Shown: one piece after another, positions 39,996 to 49,457 of the stretch
Position numbering within the stretch: the first letter of the stretch is position 1
Layout of the letters: each line of letters opens with the position of its first letter
Assembly (NCBI GenBank): GCA_014763895.1
Contig: JACXUM010000006.1
Span: 22,634 to 86,633, forward strand
Length of the DNA: 64,000 nucleotides
Reading direction: 5' to 3'
Source: Campylobacterales bacterium
Lineage (GTDB): Bacteria > Campylobacterota > Campylobacteria > Campylobacterales > Sulfurovaceae
The notes under the pieces: model-generated
Told to the model about the DNA's origin: nothing
Seen by the model: the letters and a program-made list of their open reading frames with translations, nothing else
The model's database searches: none
Made by a program: the position numbers and the translations under genes

Positions 39996-40631
39996 TTACT
40001 CTGTTTTGAGAAACAAAGCAAGGAAAGTGACCCAAAAGAGCCCGAGTCCCCATCCTGCGATCACATCGCCAAGCCAATGCACATCCAGATAAACACGAGA
40101 AATACCGACCATCATCGGCCAAAGGAAACACCCAAACATCAATAACATACAAATACTTTTGGATTTTATTCTCTCTTGAAAAATAAAATAAAATGCTCCG
40201 GCCATTGCCATTGCCAATGTCGTATGGCCTGACGGAAAAGCATAACCGGCAACATGGACAAGCTCAGGTTCCGGACGTGCGCGATGGACCAGGTATTTGA
40301 TGATGACAAATGCCCATGCAGCCCCACCGACGGAAAGTAGAAAAAACCACAGATCCTTATACCATTTTTTTATGATCAAAAAAACGACCGCAAAAGATGT
40401 GATCAGCACATTGCCACTTATATTGTTTAAACTCGTTACTGCAACCATAAAATGATTAAGCAGCGGTGTTTGCAGCATAGAAATATGCATACTGATCCAG
40501 CGATCAATCACAATCACAAACTCTTTTTCAACAACATCTTCTGCCATCTTGCCAAAAAGATAGATACCAAAAAGATTGGATACCATCAATAGCGGGTAAT
40601 TCTTAATAAGATGAATCAATTTACCTATCAT
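39996..40631 (-). CDS. PAP2-family membrane phosphatase
   Basis: 211-residue membrane protein with the three PAP2 motifs: KYLVHRARPEPE, YAFPSGHTT and SRVYLDVHWLGD. Likely acts on undecaprenyl diphosphate or lipid phosphates at the outer face of the inner membrane. It is the last gene of the tetR-to-pap2 run (23 bases after the MFS gene) and is followed by a DedA gene, another lipid-linked membrane family. Confidence 0.9.
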   Translation of the reverse strand: MIGKLIHLIKNYPLLMVSNLFGIYLFGKMAEDVVEKEFVIVIDRWISMHISMLQTPLLNHFMVAVTSLNNISGNVLITSFAVVFLIIKKWYKDLWFFLLSVGGAAWAFVIIKYLVHRARPEPELVHVAGYAFPSGHTTLAMAMAGAFYFIFQERIKSKSICMLLMFGCFLWPMMVGISRVYLDVHWLGDVIAGWGLGLFWVTFLALFLKTE

Positions 40632-40654
40632 GCTTGATATAACCTATATATTGT

Positions 40655-41824
40655 CTATACTGCTTGTTTACCATTCCTGACGATCAAGCCGAAAAGCACC
40701 AGCATCACCAATGTTCCTGCAAGCGAATACCCCAGTGCCGTTTGCATCCCGAAGTGTTCCCAGATCACACCTCCCACATACACGCCTACTGCACCAAAGA
40801 GTGCCACACCTGCATAAAATATCCCATAGACAGACCCCTTGTTCTGTGCCTTGTTGGCAATATAGGCACGGTTGGCATTGAGCGATGCAACCGTAAAGAG
40901 CCCCAGAAAAGCAAAAGCAAACCAGGTTGAAAGTGGGTTTTGCAAATACAAAAGCCCCTGGGAGGTCACACCGCTGGCATAGGCAAACAGCATAATACGC
41001 TTGACTCCAATCTTGTCGATCCATGTCCCGATGAGATAACTGGTTGCCGTCTGCACACCCGTGGAAACGACAAAAAGCAGAGGGATCACCGCTGTCGCTA
41101 TACCCACCTGCTTTGCCTGCATCGTAAAAAACGCATCACTGAATATAAAAAATGTAAAGAAAAAATAGACCAACAACGCTTTAACCGTTTTTTTATCCTC
41201 TGGGCTGAACGTAAACTTCATGCGCTCGTATTTGGAAACTTTGGGAATGTCCTGAACAAAGAAGATCATCAAAACAAGACCGATTACTCCAGGAATGAGC
41301 GTTGCATAAAAGATGTTACGCATCACGCTCTCGCTTTGACCAAAGTAGGCCAGCAGTCCAAAAAGGATCAACGTACCGCTCAGTTCCCCTGCGATATCGA
41401 GCATCTTGTGAAAACCGAAGGTCTTTCCCGATGCATTTTCCCTGCTATAAGCCGCGATCATCAGGTCTTTGGGAGCAGAACGCATCCCTTTGCCAAAACG
41501 CTCCAATGACTGTAGTGCGGTGATCTGTTGATAATTGTGGGTCAATCCCATAAGCGGTTTGGTCAGAGATGAGAGTACATATCCACTCACCACAAAGGGT
41601 TTGACGATCCCGTAGCGGTCACTGAGATATCCCGACAAAAGCCGCATGGCATAGGATACAAATGTCGCAACCGCTACGATAAACCCCAGTTTATCCATCC
41701 CTTCATGGAGTATCAATACCACAAAAAGCGGGAGAATAGGCTGTATCATCGCCGTTGCCATATCGGTAAAGTAACTCACCCAGCCTAACATCACGACATT
41801 TTTATCGATCGTTTTCATCTTCAC
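40655..41824 (-). CDS. MFS transporter at the end of the efflux operon
   Basis: 389 residues with 12 hydrophobic helices. LSGYLSDRYGIVKPFVVSGY is the MFS signature loop after TM2, and RFGKGMRSAPKDLMIAAYS is typical of a subgroup related to tetracycline/multidrug exporters. Overlaps rssA by four bases (ATGA). Substrate unknown; operon position suggests co-regulation with the RND pump. Confidence 0.87.
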   Translation of the reverse strand: MKMKTIDKNVVMLGWVSYFTDMATAMIQPILPLFVVLILHEGMDKLGFIVAVATFVSYAMRLLSGYLSDRYGIVKPFVVSGYVLSSLTKPLMGLTHNYQQITALQSLERFGKGMRSAPKDLMIAAYSRENASGKTFGFHKMLDIAGELSGTLILFGLLAYFGQSESVMRNIFYATLIPGVIGLVLMIFFVQDIPKVSKYERMKFTFSPEDKKTVKALLVYFFFTFFIFSDAFFTMQAKQVGIATAVIPLLFVVSTGVQTATSYLIGTWIDKIGVKRIMLFAYASGVTSQGLLYLQNPLSTWFAFAFLGLFTVASLNANRAYIANKAQNKGSVYGIFYAGVALFGAVGVYVGGVIWEHFGMQTALGYSLAGTLVMLVLFGLIVRNGKQAV

Positions 41825-42684
41825 ATTCCCTTGCTGTCCAACTGCTCTTTGGCAGCCATTCTACCTATCGTGATCACTTCTGAAGCTTTATGAAAATCAT
41901 AGGTATTGCATGCATCTTTGGATATCTCTATCAATATATCCGGAGGATACCCGCCTAAACGGTATCTTGTCAAGCCGTTTTGCATCGTATCGAATGTCTT
42001 GTCCAGGATATCAAACATATTGAGTTCTTCTTTTTTGGGATAAAAACGATCGATCATATCCAACAATACTTGAGTCAATGTATTTCTCTGTTGCTTTTCT
42101 CGTTCATTGATATGAATGTTGGGTTTGGGGATGTCTGCATATAGATTGACTGCGATGGTCAGATCGCTAATATCTGACATGGTGGGAGCGACAGGAAGAG
42201 GATTGAGGATTCCTCCATCTGCCAGGATCATATCATTGATTTTTACAGGAGTAAAGATAGAGGGGATCGCGATGGAAGCACGGATGGCCTGCAACAGTTC
42301 TCCAGACTGGAACCAGATCTCTTTTTTATGTACTATATCGGTTGCAACAGCCGTCATTTTAATGGGCAACGACTCGAAGGTTCGATCTCCGATCATCTTG
42401 GCGATATGTTCAAACACTTTATCGCCTTTGATCAGACCGCCTGACTGAAAGGAAAAATCGATCAAAGAGGCTACATCGATGGGGTCAAGCCCCAATATCC
42501 ATTGCTTATATTCATCAAGTTTGCCACAGGCATACAACCCTCCTATCAATGCACCCATCGATGCACCGCTGATGGAGACGATCTCAAAACCTCTTTTTTC
42601 GAGTTCTTCGATCACTCCGATATGGGCATATCCTCTGGCTCCCCCGCTTCCAAGGACCAAAGAGACTCGGTTTTTTTTAGGCAT
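41821..42684 (-). CDS. Patatin-like phospholipase (RssA family)
   Basis: 287-residue serine hydrolase. Oxyanion hole GSGGARGYAHIG at about 12-23, nucleophile SISGASMGALIGG, catalytic aspartate in LADGGILNPLPV. N-terminal Pro-Lys-Lys, no signal peptide, so probably cytoplasmic or membrane-peripheral. It begins one base after the RND pump gene, a tight linkage between a lipase-like protein and efflux. Confidence 0.9.
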   Translation of the reverse strand: MPKKNRVSLVLGSGGARGYAHIGVIEELEKRGFEIVSISGASMGALIGGLYACGKLDEYKQWILGLDPIDVASLIDFSFQSGGLIKGDKVFEHIAKMIGDRTFESLPIKMTAVATDIVHKKEIWFQSGELLQAIRASIAIPSIFTPVKINDMILADGGILNPLPVAPTMSDISDLTIAVNLYADIPKPNIHINEREKQQRNTLTQVLLDMIDRFYPKKEELNMFDILDKTFDTMQNGLTRYRLGGYPPDILIEISKDACNTYDFHKASEVITIGRMAAKEQLDSKGM

Positions 42685-42685
42685 C

Positions 42686-45600
42686 TCATACCTTTCCTAC
42701 TTCATACCACTTTTTCAGCCATCGATCTATCGGCGTGATCATTTTGTAAATGACCGGGACGATCAGCAAGGTCAGCACCATCGAACTTAAAAGCCCTCCT
42801 ATAACAGCGATCGCCATCGGGGCTTTGGTCTCGCTTCCAAGCCCGGTCGCTATGGCAAGCGGCAGCATCGCAAAGACCATCGCGATCGTTGTCATGAGGA
42901 TCGGTCTTAACCTTTTTTCTCCTGCCTGAAGCAGGGCTTCATCGGTTGATTTGCCCTCCCTGATCGCTTCATTGGCAAAGTCGACCAGCAAAACGGCGTT
43001 TTTACCGACCATACCCATCAAGAGCATAAACCCGATCATCACAAAAAGGCTGAACTGCAGGCCGCTTACAAAAAGAGCGATCATCACCCCGATGATGCTC
43101 AGCGGCAGTGCCACCATGATGATGATAGGCTGTATGAGCGACTCGTACAAAATCGCCAAAATAATGAACATCAAAATGAGCGTAAGTCCGATCGCGGCAC
43201 CGAAAGCCTGGCCTGTTTTAACCATCTCTTCGGCAAATCCCGTGAACTTAAAGGTTACTTCCTTTGGCATCAGATCATTGATCTTTGCCATAGTATATTT
43301 GACCGCTCCTCCAAGGTCTAACCCAAAAAGATCGGCATAGACGCTCACCTGTCTTTGTCTGTCATAATGATAGATACTGGCAAGTGAATCACTCTGGTTG
43401 AATTTTACCAATCCATCCAGATAGACCAACTGGCCGTTTTGAGCCCGAAGCTGTATCTTTTTGATATCATCGATCGTTTGTCTGTGTGCATCATCCACTC
43501 TTAGGGTAATGTTATACTGCTTTCCGTTTTCTTCATAATGAGAGATCTCAAGATCGCTTGAAAACGCGGTAGAGATCGCTTCTGCGATCTGTGAAGCACT
43601 GATCCCCATTCTGCTTGCATTCTCGCGCAATATCTGCAATTCGATCTGAGGTTTTCCCTCCTCCAGGTTGGTATCGATATCCACAAACCCCTGCTTCTTG
43701 CCAAGATACTCCGTAAGATTGTGCGTAGCGGTTTTAAGCGCTTCAAACGAATCGGATTTCAAGACGATCTGGTAAGGTACGCTCACCCCCGCTCCCTTGA
43801 TGTTTGGGATCGCCGCAGCAGTGATATGGAGCGACTTTTGATACGGTTTGAGCCTTCCTCTCAGGTTTTGGATAATCTGCTCCTGGTTGAATTTTCTCTC
43901 CATCTTCGGTATCAGTTTGACATAGATCACCGCCTTGTTGATCTCTTGGGCACTGTTATACCCGATACTCAGTGTCGTATACGCCACGGTATCATCTTCT
44001 TTGACCACCGCTTCGATCTTTTTGGACTCCTGGATCATTTTGTCCAAGGAAATACCCGCAGGCGCCTTGATCTGTACTTCAAATTCAGCTTTGTCCTCTT
44101 TGGGGATAAAATCCATACCGATTCTTGGGAATAGGCTCAAACTTCCAAAAAATGTGATTAACACCAACACAAGCGTCAGGATCTTGAAACGGAGTACAAA
44201 GCGCAGTGTACGGTCATAAAGTTTTTCTAATGATTCAAAAAATGGCTCGGTGATATTATAAAATCTGCTCTCTTTTTTTTCCAATGTTCTGGCACTGAGG
44301 CTTGGGATAAAACTCAGTGCGATCGTATAGGAGATAATGACCGCAAACCCTACCGTCATCGCAAATGATTCAAAGAACTTACCCACAATGCCGCTCATAT
44401 TTGCCACGGGGATAAATACCGCCAAGAGCATCGCCGAGATCGCCAAAATGGCAAATGCGATCTCCTTGACTCCCTCAAACGCGGCTTCAAACCGCCCTTT
44501 TCCCTCTTCCAGTTTTTTATAGATATTTTCAACTACAACGACCGCATCATCGATAATGATCCCGATCGCCAGCGTCAAACCGATGAGGGTCATTTTATTG
44601 AGATCATACCCCATAAAGTGCATCAGCGCGATCGTACCGAATATCGCAGTAGGGATCGAAAGTGCAGAAACGAAAGTGATCGTCATGTTGCGCAGGAAAA
44701 CAAAGATGATGATCACTGCCAAAATGGACCCATAGATCAAGTCGAACTCCACATCTTTGAGCGAATGGATGATGAACGGAGAGGTATCGTTAAGTACTTC
44801 TATCTTAAACCTGTCACCCGCCATCTGCTCTAAAGCAGGGACTTCAGCTTTGACCTTTGAAACGATCTCCAGTGTATTGGTCCCGGAGATCTTCTGGACT
44901 TCAAGCATCACCCCCTCTACTCCATCATAGGAGGCATAACTTTTCGGATCGCTGATACCGTCATCTACCTCTGCAACATCTTTAAGCCTAAGCCCTTCTT
45001 TGACCTTGATATTTCGCAGTTCGTCGATACTCATCGCATCAGCCTTTGTCTTGAGGATGAACTCCTTATCCTTTGCGATCAGCTTTCCGCCGCCGATCTT
45101 GATATTTTCCTGTGAAACGATAGCGTTGAGTTCCCTGATACTGATACCGTAGTGGTTGAGCTTGGAGACATCCGGATAGATCCTGATCTCTCTGTCTTTA
45201 TAACCGATGATGTTGATCGCCCCTACTCCATTGATCTTTTGGAGTGTCGGTTTGACCTTTTCATCGGTAAAGACCATCAGGTTTTGCAGCGTATCTTTAT
45301 TGGCTGTAACAAACAGGTTGATGACTGAAGCCCCGCCTATATCCAACTTGCTCACCAATGGTGTTTCGGCATCTTTTGGTAACAAGACTGCAGAGACCTT
45401 GTCTCTGACATCATTGGTCGCTTCATCGATATCACGTTCCAAAAAAAACTTGATCGTAACAACACTCACACCGTCACTGCTGGTCGAGACAACCGAATCC
45501 ACACCTCCGATACGCGAGATCGCCTCTTCGATCTTGTCGGTAATTTCTGATTCTACGGTAGTAGGCTCGGCACCCGGGTAGACTGTTTTAACGGTAACGA

Positions 45601-45724
45601 TAGGAAAATCGACGTTCGGGAAAAGGGCTGCCGGCATCGCCTTGAAACTCATCCATCCGAAGATAACGAGCGTTAAGACGTACATCAGTGTCGTAATAGG
45701 TCGATTAATGGCTAATTTATACAT
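42686..45724 (-). CDS. RND multidrug efflux permease (HAE1/AcrB type)
   Basis: Proton-driven inner-membrane pump of a tripartite efflux system, 1012 residues, full length. Twelve helices with the usual large periplasmic loops; TM4 proton-relay residues in IGIIIDDAVVVVENIYK; N-terminal MYKLAINRPITTLMYVLTLVIFG; final block ELRPILMTTIAMVFAMLPLA-like (here KRLRPILMTTIAMVFAMLPL). Size and the short adaptor next to it resemble CmeF/HefC rather than AcrB. Follows the adaptor gene by 11 bases. Confidence 0.95.
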   Translation of the reverse strand: MYKLAINRPITTLMYVLTLVIFGWMSFKAMPAALFPNVDFPIVTVKTVYPGAEPTTVESEITDKIEEAISRIGGVDSVVSTSSDGVSVVTIKFFLERDIDEATNDVRDKVSAVLLPKDAETPLVSKLDIGGASVINLFVTANKDTLQNLMVFTDEKVKPTLQKINGVGAINIIGYKDREIRIYPDVSKLNHYGISIRELNAIVSQENIKIGGGKLIAKDKEFILKTKADAMSIDELRNIKVKEGLRLKDVAEVDDGISDPKSYASYDGVEGVMLEVQKISGTNTLEIVSKVKAEVPALEQMAGDRFKIEVLNDTSPFIIHSLKDVEFDLIYGSILAVIIIFVFLRNMTITFVSALSIPTAIFGTIALMHFMGYDLNKMTLIGLTLAIGIIIDDAVVVVENIYKKLEEGKGRFEAAFEGVKEIAFAILAISAMLLAVFIPVANMSGIVGKFFESFAMTVGFAVIISYTIALSFIPSLSARTLEKKESRFYNITEPFFESLEKLYDRTLRFVLRFKILTLVLVLITFFGSLSLFPRIGMDFIPKEDKAEFEVQIKAPAGISLDKMIQESKKIEAVVKEDDTVAYTTLSIGYNSAQEINKAVIYVKLIPKMERKFNQEQIIQNLRGRLKPYQKSLHITAAAIPNIKGAGVSVPYQIVLKSDSFEALKTATHNLTEYLGKKQGFVDIDTNLEEGKPQIELQILRENASRMGISASQIAEAISTAFSSDLEISHYEENGKQYNITLRVDDAHRQTIDDIKKIQLRAQNGQLVYLDGLVKFNQSDSLASIYHYDRQRQVSVYADLFGLDLGGAVKYTMAKINDLMPKEVTFKFTGFAEEMVKTGQAFGAAIGLTLILMFIILAILYESLIQPIIIMVALPLSIIGVMIALFVSGLQFSLFVMIGFMLLMGMVGKNAVLLVDFANEAIREGKSTDEALLQAGEKRLRPILMTTIAMVFAMLPLAIATGLGSETKAPMAIAVIGGLLSSMVLTLLIVPVIYKMITPIDRWLKKWYEVGKV

Positions 45725-45735
45725 CGTTTATCCGC

Positions 45736-46443
45736 CTATTTGACACTTGTGGTGATCGTTCCCTCACCAAAGAGACCGACCATCAGATCTTTGGCTTCCA
45801 CTTCTGCGATCACTTTTCTATTTTCCGTATCCACGGCAGGATAGATCTTGGATATCTTGCCTTCATAAAGCGTGTCATCTCCATCGATCTTATACTTGAA
45901 TGGATCTCCTACTTTCACCAATGCATGATATTTTTGATCAAACGTGAGGACAAGTTTTCTTTCATGTAAACTTTGTATCTTTATAATGGTTCGTATCATT
46001 GCGCCGCTGACAACATCACCGACCTCAACCATTTTTTCGAAGATGATACCGTCAAACGGCGCTTTGAGTACCGTTTTATCCAACAAGGACTTTTGATAGG
46101 CTGCCTGAGCCTTGGCGTTTTCATACTTAAAGGCATATTGATCAAACTGTGCCTGATCGATGATATGCTTAACCTTCAATTGACGCTCAAAATCTTTTTT
46201 TGCATATTTTTCTGTAATCTTGGCACTTTCAAACATCGCTTTGAGATCATCGTTCTGTAACGTTGCCAACGACTCATCTTTTTGCACGACACTGCCGACT
46301 TCAATGCTGACTTTATCTACGATTCCGCTGCTGCTGAAAGCCAAATCGGCACTTTGCAGTGCTTTTACCTCAAATGTAACATAAACCTCATCCGCATAGA
46401 TCGCACTGATCATCAAGATCATCGACATAAACATTTTTTTCAT
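45736..46443 (-). CDS. RND periplasmic adaptor, short form
   Basis: 235 residues with signal peptide (MKKMFMSMILMISAIYA). Lipoyl half-motifs GIVDKVSIEVGSVVQKDESLATLQ (split) and KAPFDGIIFEKMVEVGDVV flank a short alpha-hairpin; the beta-barrel domain follows and there is little or no membrane-proximal domain. Compactness is like H. pylori HefB (235 residues as I recall) and CmeE. Overlaps the TolC gene by four bases. Confidence 0.88.
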   Translation of the reverse strand: MKKMFMSMILMISAIYADEVYVTFEVKALQSADLAFSSSGIVDKVSIEVGSVVQKDESLATLQNDDLKAMFESAKITEKYAKKDFERQLKVKHIIDQAQFDQYAFKYENAKAQAAYQKSLLDKTVLKAPFDGIIFEKMVEVGDVVSGAMIRTIIKIQSLHERKLVLTFDQKYHALVKVGDPFKYKIDGDDTLYEGKISKIYPAVDTENRKVIAEVEAKDLMVGLFGEGTITTSVK

Positions 46444-47312
46444 TGTATAAACTCCTTAGGATCTTTCCCTGCATAATAATAATAAACCGATTTTGCAATC
46501 TCATAGTCATAACGTGTCTCATCATAACGCGCTCTGGCCAATGTTTGATTGTTTAGCGCATCCAGATAGGCGATATTGTCTGCCAATCCATTCTCAAATT
46601 TTTTCACAACGCTCCGATATGTACTGCCGGCCGCTTTAAGCTCGCTTTGTGCACTTTTGAGTTTTGCACGAATCGTTTTAAGATTGTTCTTTGAAAGCCG
46701 AAACTGCATTCTTTGTTCACGAACACTATACTCGCGCTCTGACTCCAATGCCATTTTCTGATACTGCAACGCTTCACGCTCTTTTTTCATCTTGCCATGA
46801 TCGAATACTCTCATATTGACCAATCCTGCAACATTGAATTTCTTGATACGTTCAAGCTGTGCTCTAAGCTCTTTAGACTGACCGTTCAGTGCACCCAGCA
46901 TCGCCTGCAGTTTTTGGATCGTATAATAGTCGTCGATAATCTCCAAAGTAACACTTTTGGAAAAAGCTTCCTGCTCTAATAGTGAAGCATGGTACTCGTA
47001 AGTCTTTGCACGCTTAAACGCTTTTTTGCGCCCTCCATCAAACAGTTCCATACCTACCGTCGCATAACCGGCTGTTACTTCTCCCGGATTTACCAAAGTG
47101 TTGGGATTGACACGGGTATAGCTCGCCCCGATATCAAGTGTGGGCCAGAAAGCACTCCCTGCGGCTTCCATTTCCTTAAATTTGGCCTTTGTTTTCAATG
47201 TACCCGCTTCGATCATCGGGTTGGTCTTACCTGCATGTTCTATCAGTCCTTTCAGGCCAACACCTTGGGAAAATACCCAAAGAGGCAACATTAGAAGCCA
47301 TAGTATCCTCAT
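46440..47312 (-). CDS. TolC-family outer-membrane efflux protein, internally shortened
   Basis: 290 residues with a signal peptide, against about 420-480 for CmeD/HefA. The first half looks complete: SYTRVNPNTL, GMELFDGGRKKAFKRAKTYEY, helix to KKFNVAGL (about residue 160). The text then jumps to NMRVFDHGKMKKEREAL, which corresponds to the second barrel-helix junction, and ends normally (FENGLADNIAYLDALNNQTLARARY). The intervening helix and barrel segment, some 110-130 residues, appears to be missing in frame. Overlaps with tetR and the adaptor by four bases each. Confidence 0.82.
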   Translation of the reverse strand: MRILWLLMLPLWVFSQGVGLKGLIEHAGKTNPMIEAGTLKTKAKFKEMEAAGSAFWPTLDIGASYTRVNPNTLVNPGEVTAGYATVGMELFDGGRKKAFKRAKTYEYHASLLEQEAFSKSVTLEIIDDYYTIQKLQAMLGALNGQSKELRAQLERIKKFNVAGLVNMRVFDHGKMKKEREALQYQKMALESEREYSVREQRMQFRLSKNNLKTIRAKLKSAQSELKAAGSTYRSVVKKFENGLADNIAYLDALNNQTLARARYDETRYDYEIAKSVYYYYAGKDPKEFIQ

Positions 47313-47908
47313 TTTTTCTCCTTAATCTCTATTAGTGTAAACAGTGTTTCCACAAAACGCTCTATCTCTGCTTGTGCATCCATCTGCAACATCTGTGTAT
47401 CTATTACCAAACCTTTTGAAAAAAGATGAAGTGTAGGTATCATCTCACGTGCAACAGGAAGTATCTCATGGTTTGCAATAGCTTCCTCTATGATCTTTTC
47501 TAGAATCCCCGTAAACCTGTTTTGACAGTTTTGGCTGAACTTTCGCATTTCAGACGTTCCGTCCATCAACGAGATAGCGATGAACTCCCGGTAAAGAGAC
47601 AGATGCTTTTTTGTCTCTTCGTTGGCATAGAGAAGATTTAAAAAATGATAGATCTTCTCTTTTGTAGAATGTGCCTGCTTCACTTGTTTATCAAAATCTT
47701 CTTCATGTTCGGCAATAAACAGCGTAATGATCTCAAAAACGATATCTTCTTTGTTTTGAAAATATTCATAGACTGTCCCTTTTCCGATGCCTGCCGTTTT
47801 GGCAATCTGAGAAATGGTCAGATTGTTGATACCGTGCTCAAGCAATAACGATTTACATGAAAGGGCAATGTTTTTTCGTTTTTCTTCTTTATTGACAATG
47901 ATAGCCAT
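47309..47908 (-). CDS. TetR-family repressor of the efflux operon
   Basis: 199 residues. N-terminal helix-turn-helix (LTISQIAKTAGIGKGTVYEYFQNKEDIVFEI) and a ligand-binding C-terminal region. First gene of the run tetR-tolC-mfp-rnd-rssA-mfs-pap2. A symmetrical site 17 bases before its start codon is the probable operator, so autoregulation of the whole operon is likely. The inducer is unknown. Confidence 0.9.
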   Translation of the reverse strand: MAIIVNKEEKRKNIALSCKSLLLEHGINNLTISQIAKTAGIGKGTVYEYFQNKEDIVFEIITLFIAEHEEDFDKQVKQAHSTKEKIYHFLNLLYANEETKKHLSLYREFIAISLMDGTSEMRKFSQNCQNRFTGILEKIIEEAIANHEILPVAREMIPTLHLFSKGLVIDTQMLQMDAQAEIERFVETLFTLIEIKEKK

Positions 47909-47924
47909 GCTTTTTCCTTTTTAA

Positions 47925-47943
47925 TTGACCGACGGTCAGTCAA
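47925..47943. promoter_or_regulatory. TetR-type operator
   Basis: TTGACCGACGGTCAGTCAA: outer arms TTGAC / GTCAA and an inner TGACC-gac-GGTCA, overlapping half-sites of the kind bound by TetR proteins. It lies between a TATTAT-like -10 on the minus strand (about 47946-47952) and the AAGGA site before tetR, so binding should block initiation. Confidence 0.75.
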
Positions 47944-48046
47944 AATAATAGCATTTTTTTATTGATTCATTATTAATTTCACACAAATTTTTTAAAATTA
48001 AAAAAAATATCCTTTTTATCTTAAAAAGACAGAAAGCCAAAAAAAA

Positions 48047-49141
48047 TTAAATTTTTTGCTTTAACTTCTGTATGCGCGCATACGCTTTTTCAATATTCTC
48101 TTCTTTGATTTCGCCTTTTTTTACGAGATCCATTACCGTATCGACCAGTTTTTTGGTACTTACGGTTGTCCTTGGATCAAGCTGGTTTCCAAATAACAGG
48201 ATATCATCTCCGGCATTGATCGCAAGTTTGAGTGTATTTCTCAAACCGTATTTTTGCGAGATAGCACCCATTTGCAAATCATCGGTGATGACCACGCCGT
48301 GATAACCAAGATGCCATCGAAGTTTCTGGGTGACCGTTTTATACGAAAGGCTTGCGGGATAGGTGCTGTCGAGTTTTTTATTGAACACATGAGCTACCAT
48401 CACCGTGTCGGCTTTATCTGCAAGCAGCAAGTAAGGCTCAAGTTCAGCTTCTTGCCACAACGGCGTCACATCGACAAACCCTTTATGCGTATCCCCTAAC
48501 GAAGAACCGTGTCCAGGGAAATGCTTGATCGAAGTCAAAACACCTGAACGGTGCATCGCATTGATGAAAACAGAAGCATAAGAAGCCACCGTAGCGGGGT
48601 CTTTCCCAAAAGAGCGGCCCAGCCCATAGATAACCTGGTTTCTTGGGTTGATCGCCAAATCGACCACCGGTGCCAGATCAAAATTGATCCCGACACTTTT
48701 CAACTCTTGCGACATCTTCTGATATGTACTTTGTATTTGCTCTTTGTTCATTCGGCTTACATCTGAAGCTTTGGGAAAGTTGCCATAAAAACCATAGGCA
48801 CTTTTAAGCCTCTGAACCTTTCCGCCTTCCTGATCGACAGCGATCAGAAGTTTCCCGTCCTGACTGCAGGTCTGCAGTTCTTTCGTGAGCTTTGTAAGCT
48901 GTGCCCTGTTTGCGATGTTCTTGGGCTTGCTTTTATCTACAGGATTAAAATCAAACAGGATCACACCGCCTAGATTATAGCGTTTGATATCTTCACAGAT
49001 CTTCGTATGCGAGGCTGCCGTGGTACCGTGAAAGCCCACCATCAGCATCTGCCCTATGCGCTTTTGCAGGGGAAGGTTTGGCGTACCGGCCCATGCAGTA
49101 TAGATTCCTATGAGTTGAAACAACACGATTTTTCTGAACAT
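48047..49141 (-). CDS. nagZ: Glycoside hydrolase family 3 beta-N-acetylhexosaminidase, exported
   Basis: 364 residues. NagZ-type GH3 enzyme releasing N-acetylglucosamine from muropeptides. LLIAVDQEGGKVQRL, the catalytic loop KHFPGHGSSLGDTHKG and nucleophile region VITDDLQMGAIS are intact. An N-terminal signal peptide (FRKIVLFQLIGIYTAWAG) is present, so it should act in the periplasm, whereas E. coli NagZ is cytoplasmic. Confidence 0.87.
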   Translation of the reverse strand: MFRKIVLFQLIGIYTAWAGTPNLPLQKRIGQMLMVGFHGTTAASHTKICEDIKRYNLGGVILFDFNPVDKSKPKNIANRAQLTKLTKELQTCSQDGKLLIAVDQEGGKVQRLKSAYGFYGNFPKASDVSRMNKEQIQSTYQKMSQELKSVGINFDLAPVVDLAINPRNQVIYGLGRSFGKDPATVASYASVFINAMHRSGVLTSIKHFPGHGSSLGDTHKGFVDVTPLWQEAELEPYLLLADKADTVMVAHVFNKKLDSTYPASLSYKTVTQKLRWHLGYHGVVITDDLQMGAISQKYGLRNTLKLAINAGDDILLFGNQLDPRTTVSTKKLVDTVMDLVKKGEIKEENIEKAYARIQKLKQKI

Positions 49142-49457
49142 TTTTTTACGATCCTTTGGGCGAATCTCTGCAAACCCTGTATATTTTTTAAAAAAAGTAG
49201 TATAGCGATATTTTGTTTATTAGTATACGGTTAACCTTACTGTCTTAAAATGTCATCAGAAGAGCATCTATGATATGAGTTCAATCCCAACTCATTTTCA
49301 CGATATTTTAATCCTCCTTATAAAATATTTCCCTCCCTTCCCAATCCTTGGATGCTCTTTGTCAAACATTTTCAAAATAATCAAGATCATTACACACTTT
49401 TTACATCTTCAATAGTGTATAATGTTCAAAATTTCATAATATCAAAAGGGCGTACCC
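49142..49457. other. Divergent intergenic region with nested inverted repeats
   Basis: 316 bases between divergent genes. It contains hairpin ATGAGTT-caatccc-AACTCAT followed by TTTT (49275-49299), and a wider 9-bp inverted repeat AAGAGCATC (49260-49268) / GATGCTCTT (49351-49359) that encloses it. TATAAT at 49419-49424 is the likely -10 of the thioredoxin-like gene. No ORF of note. Confidence 0.5.
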
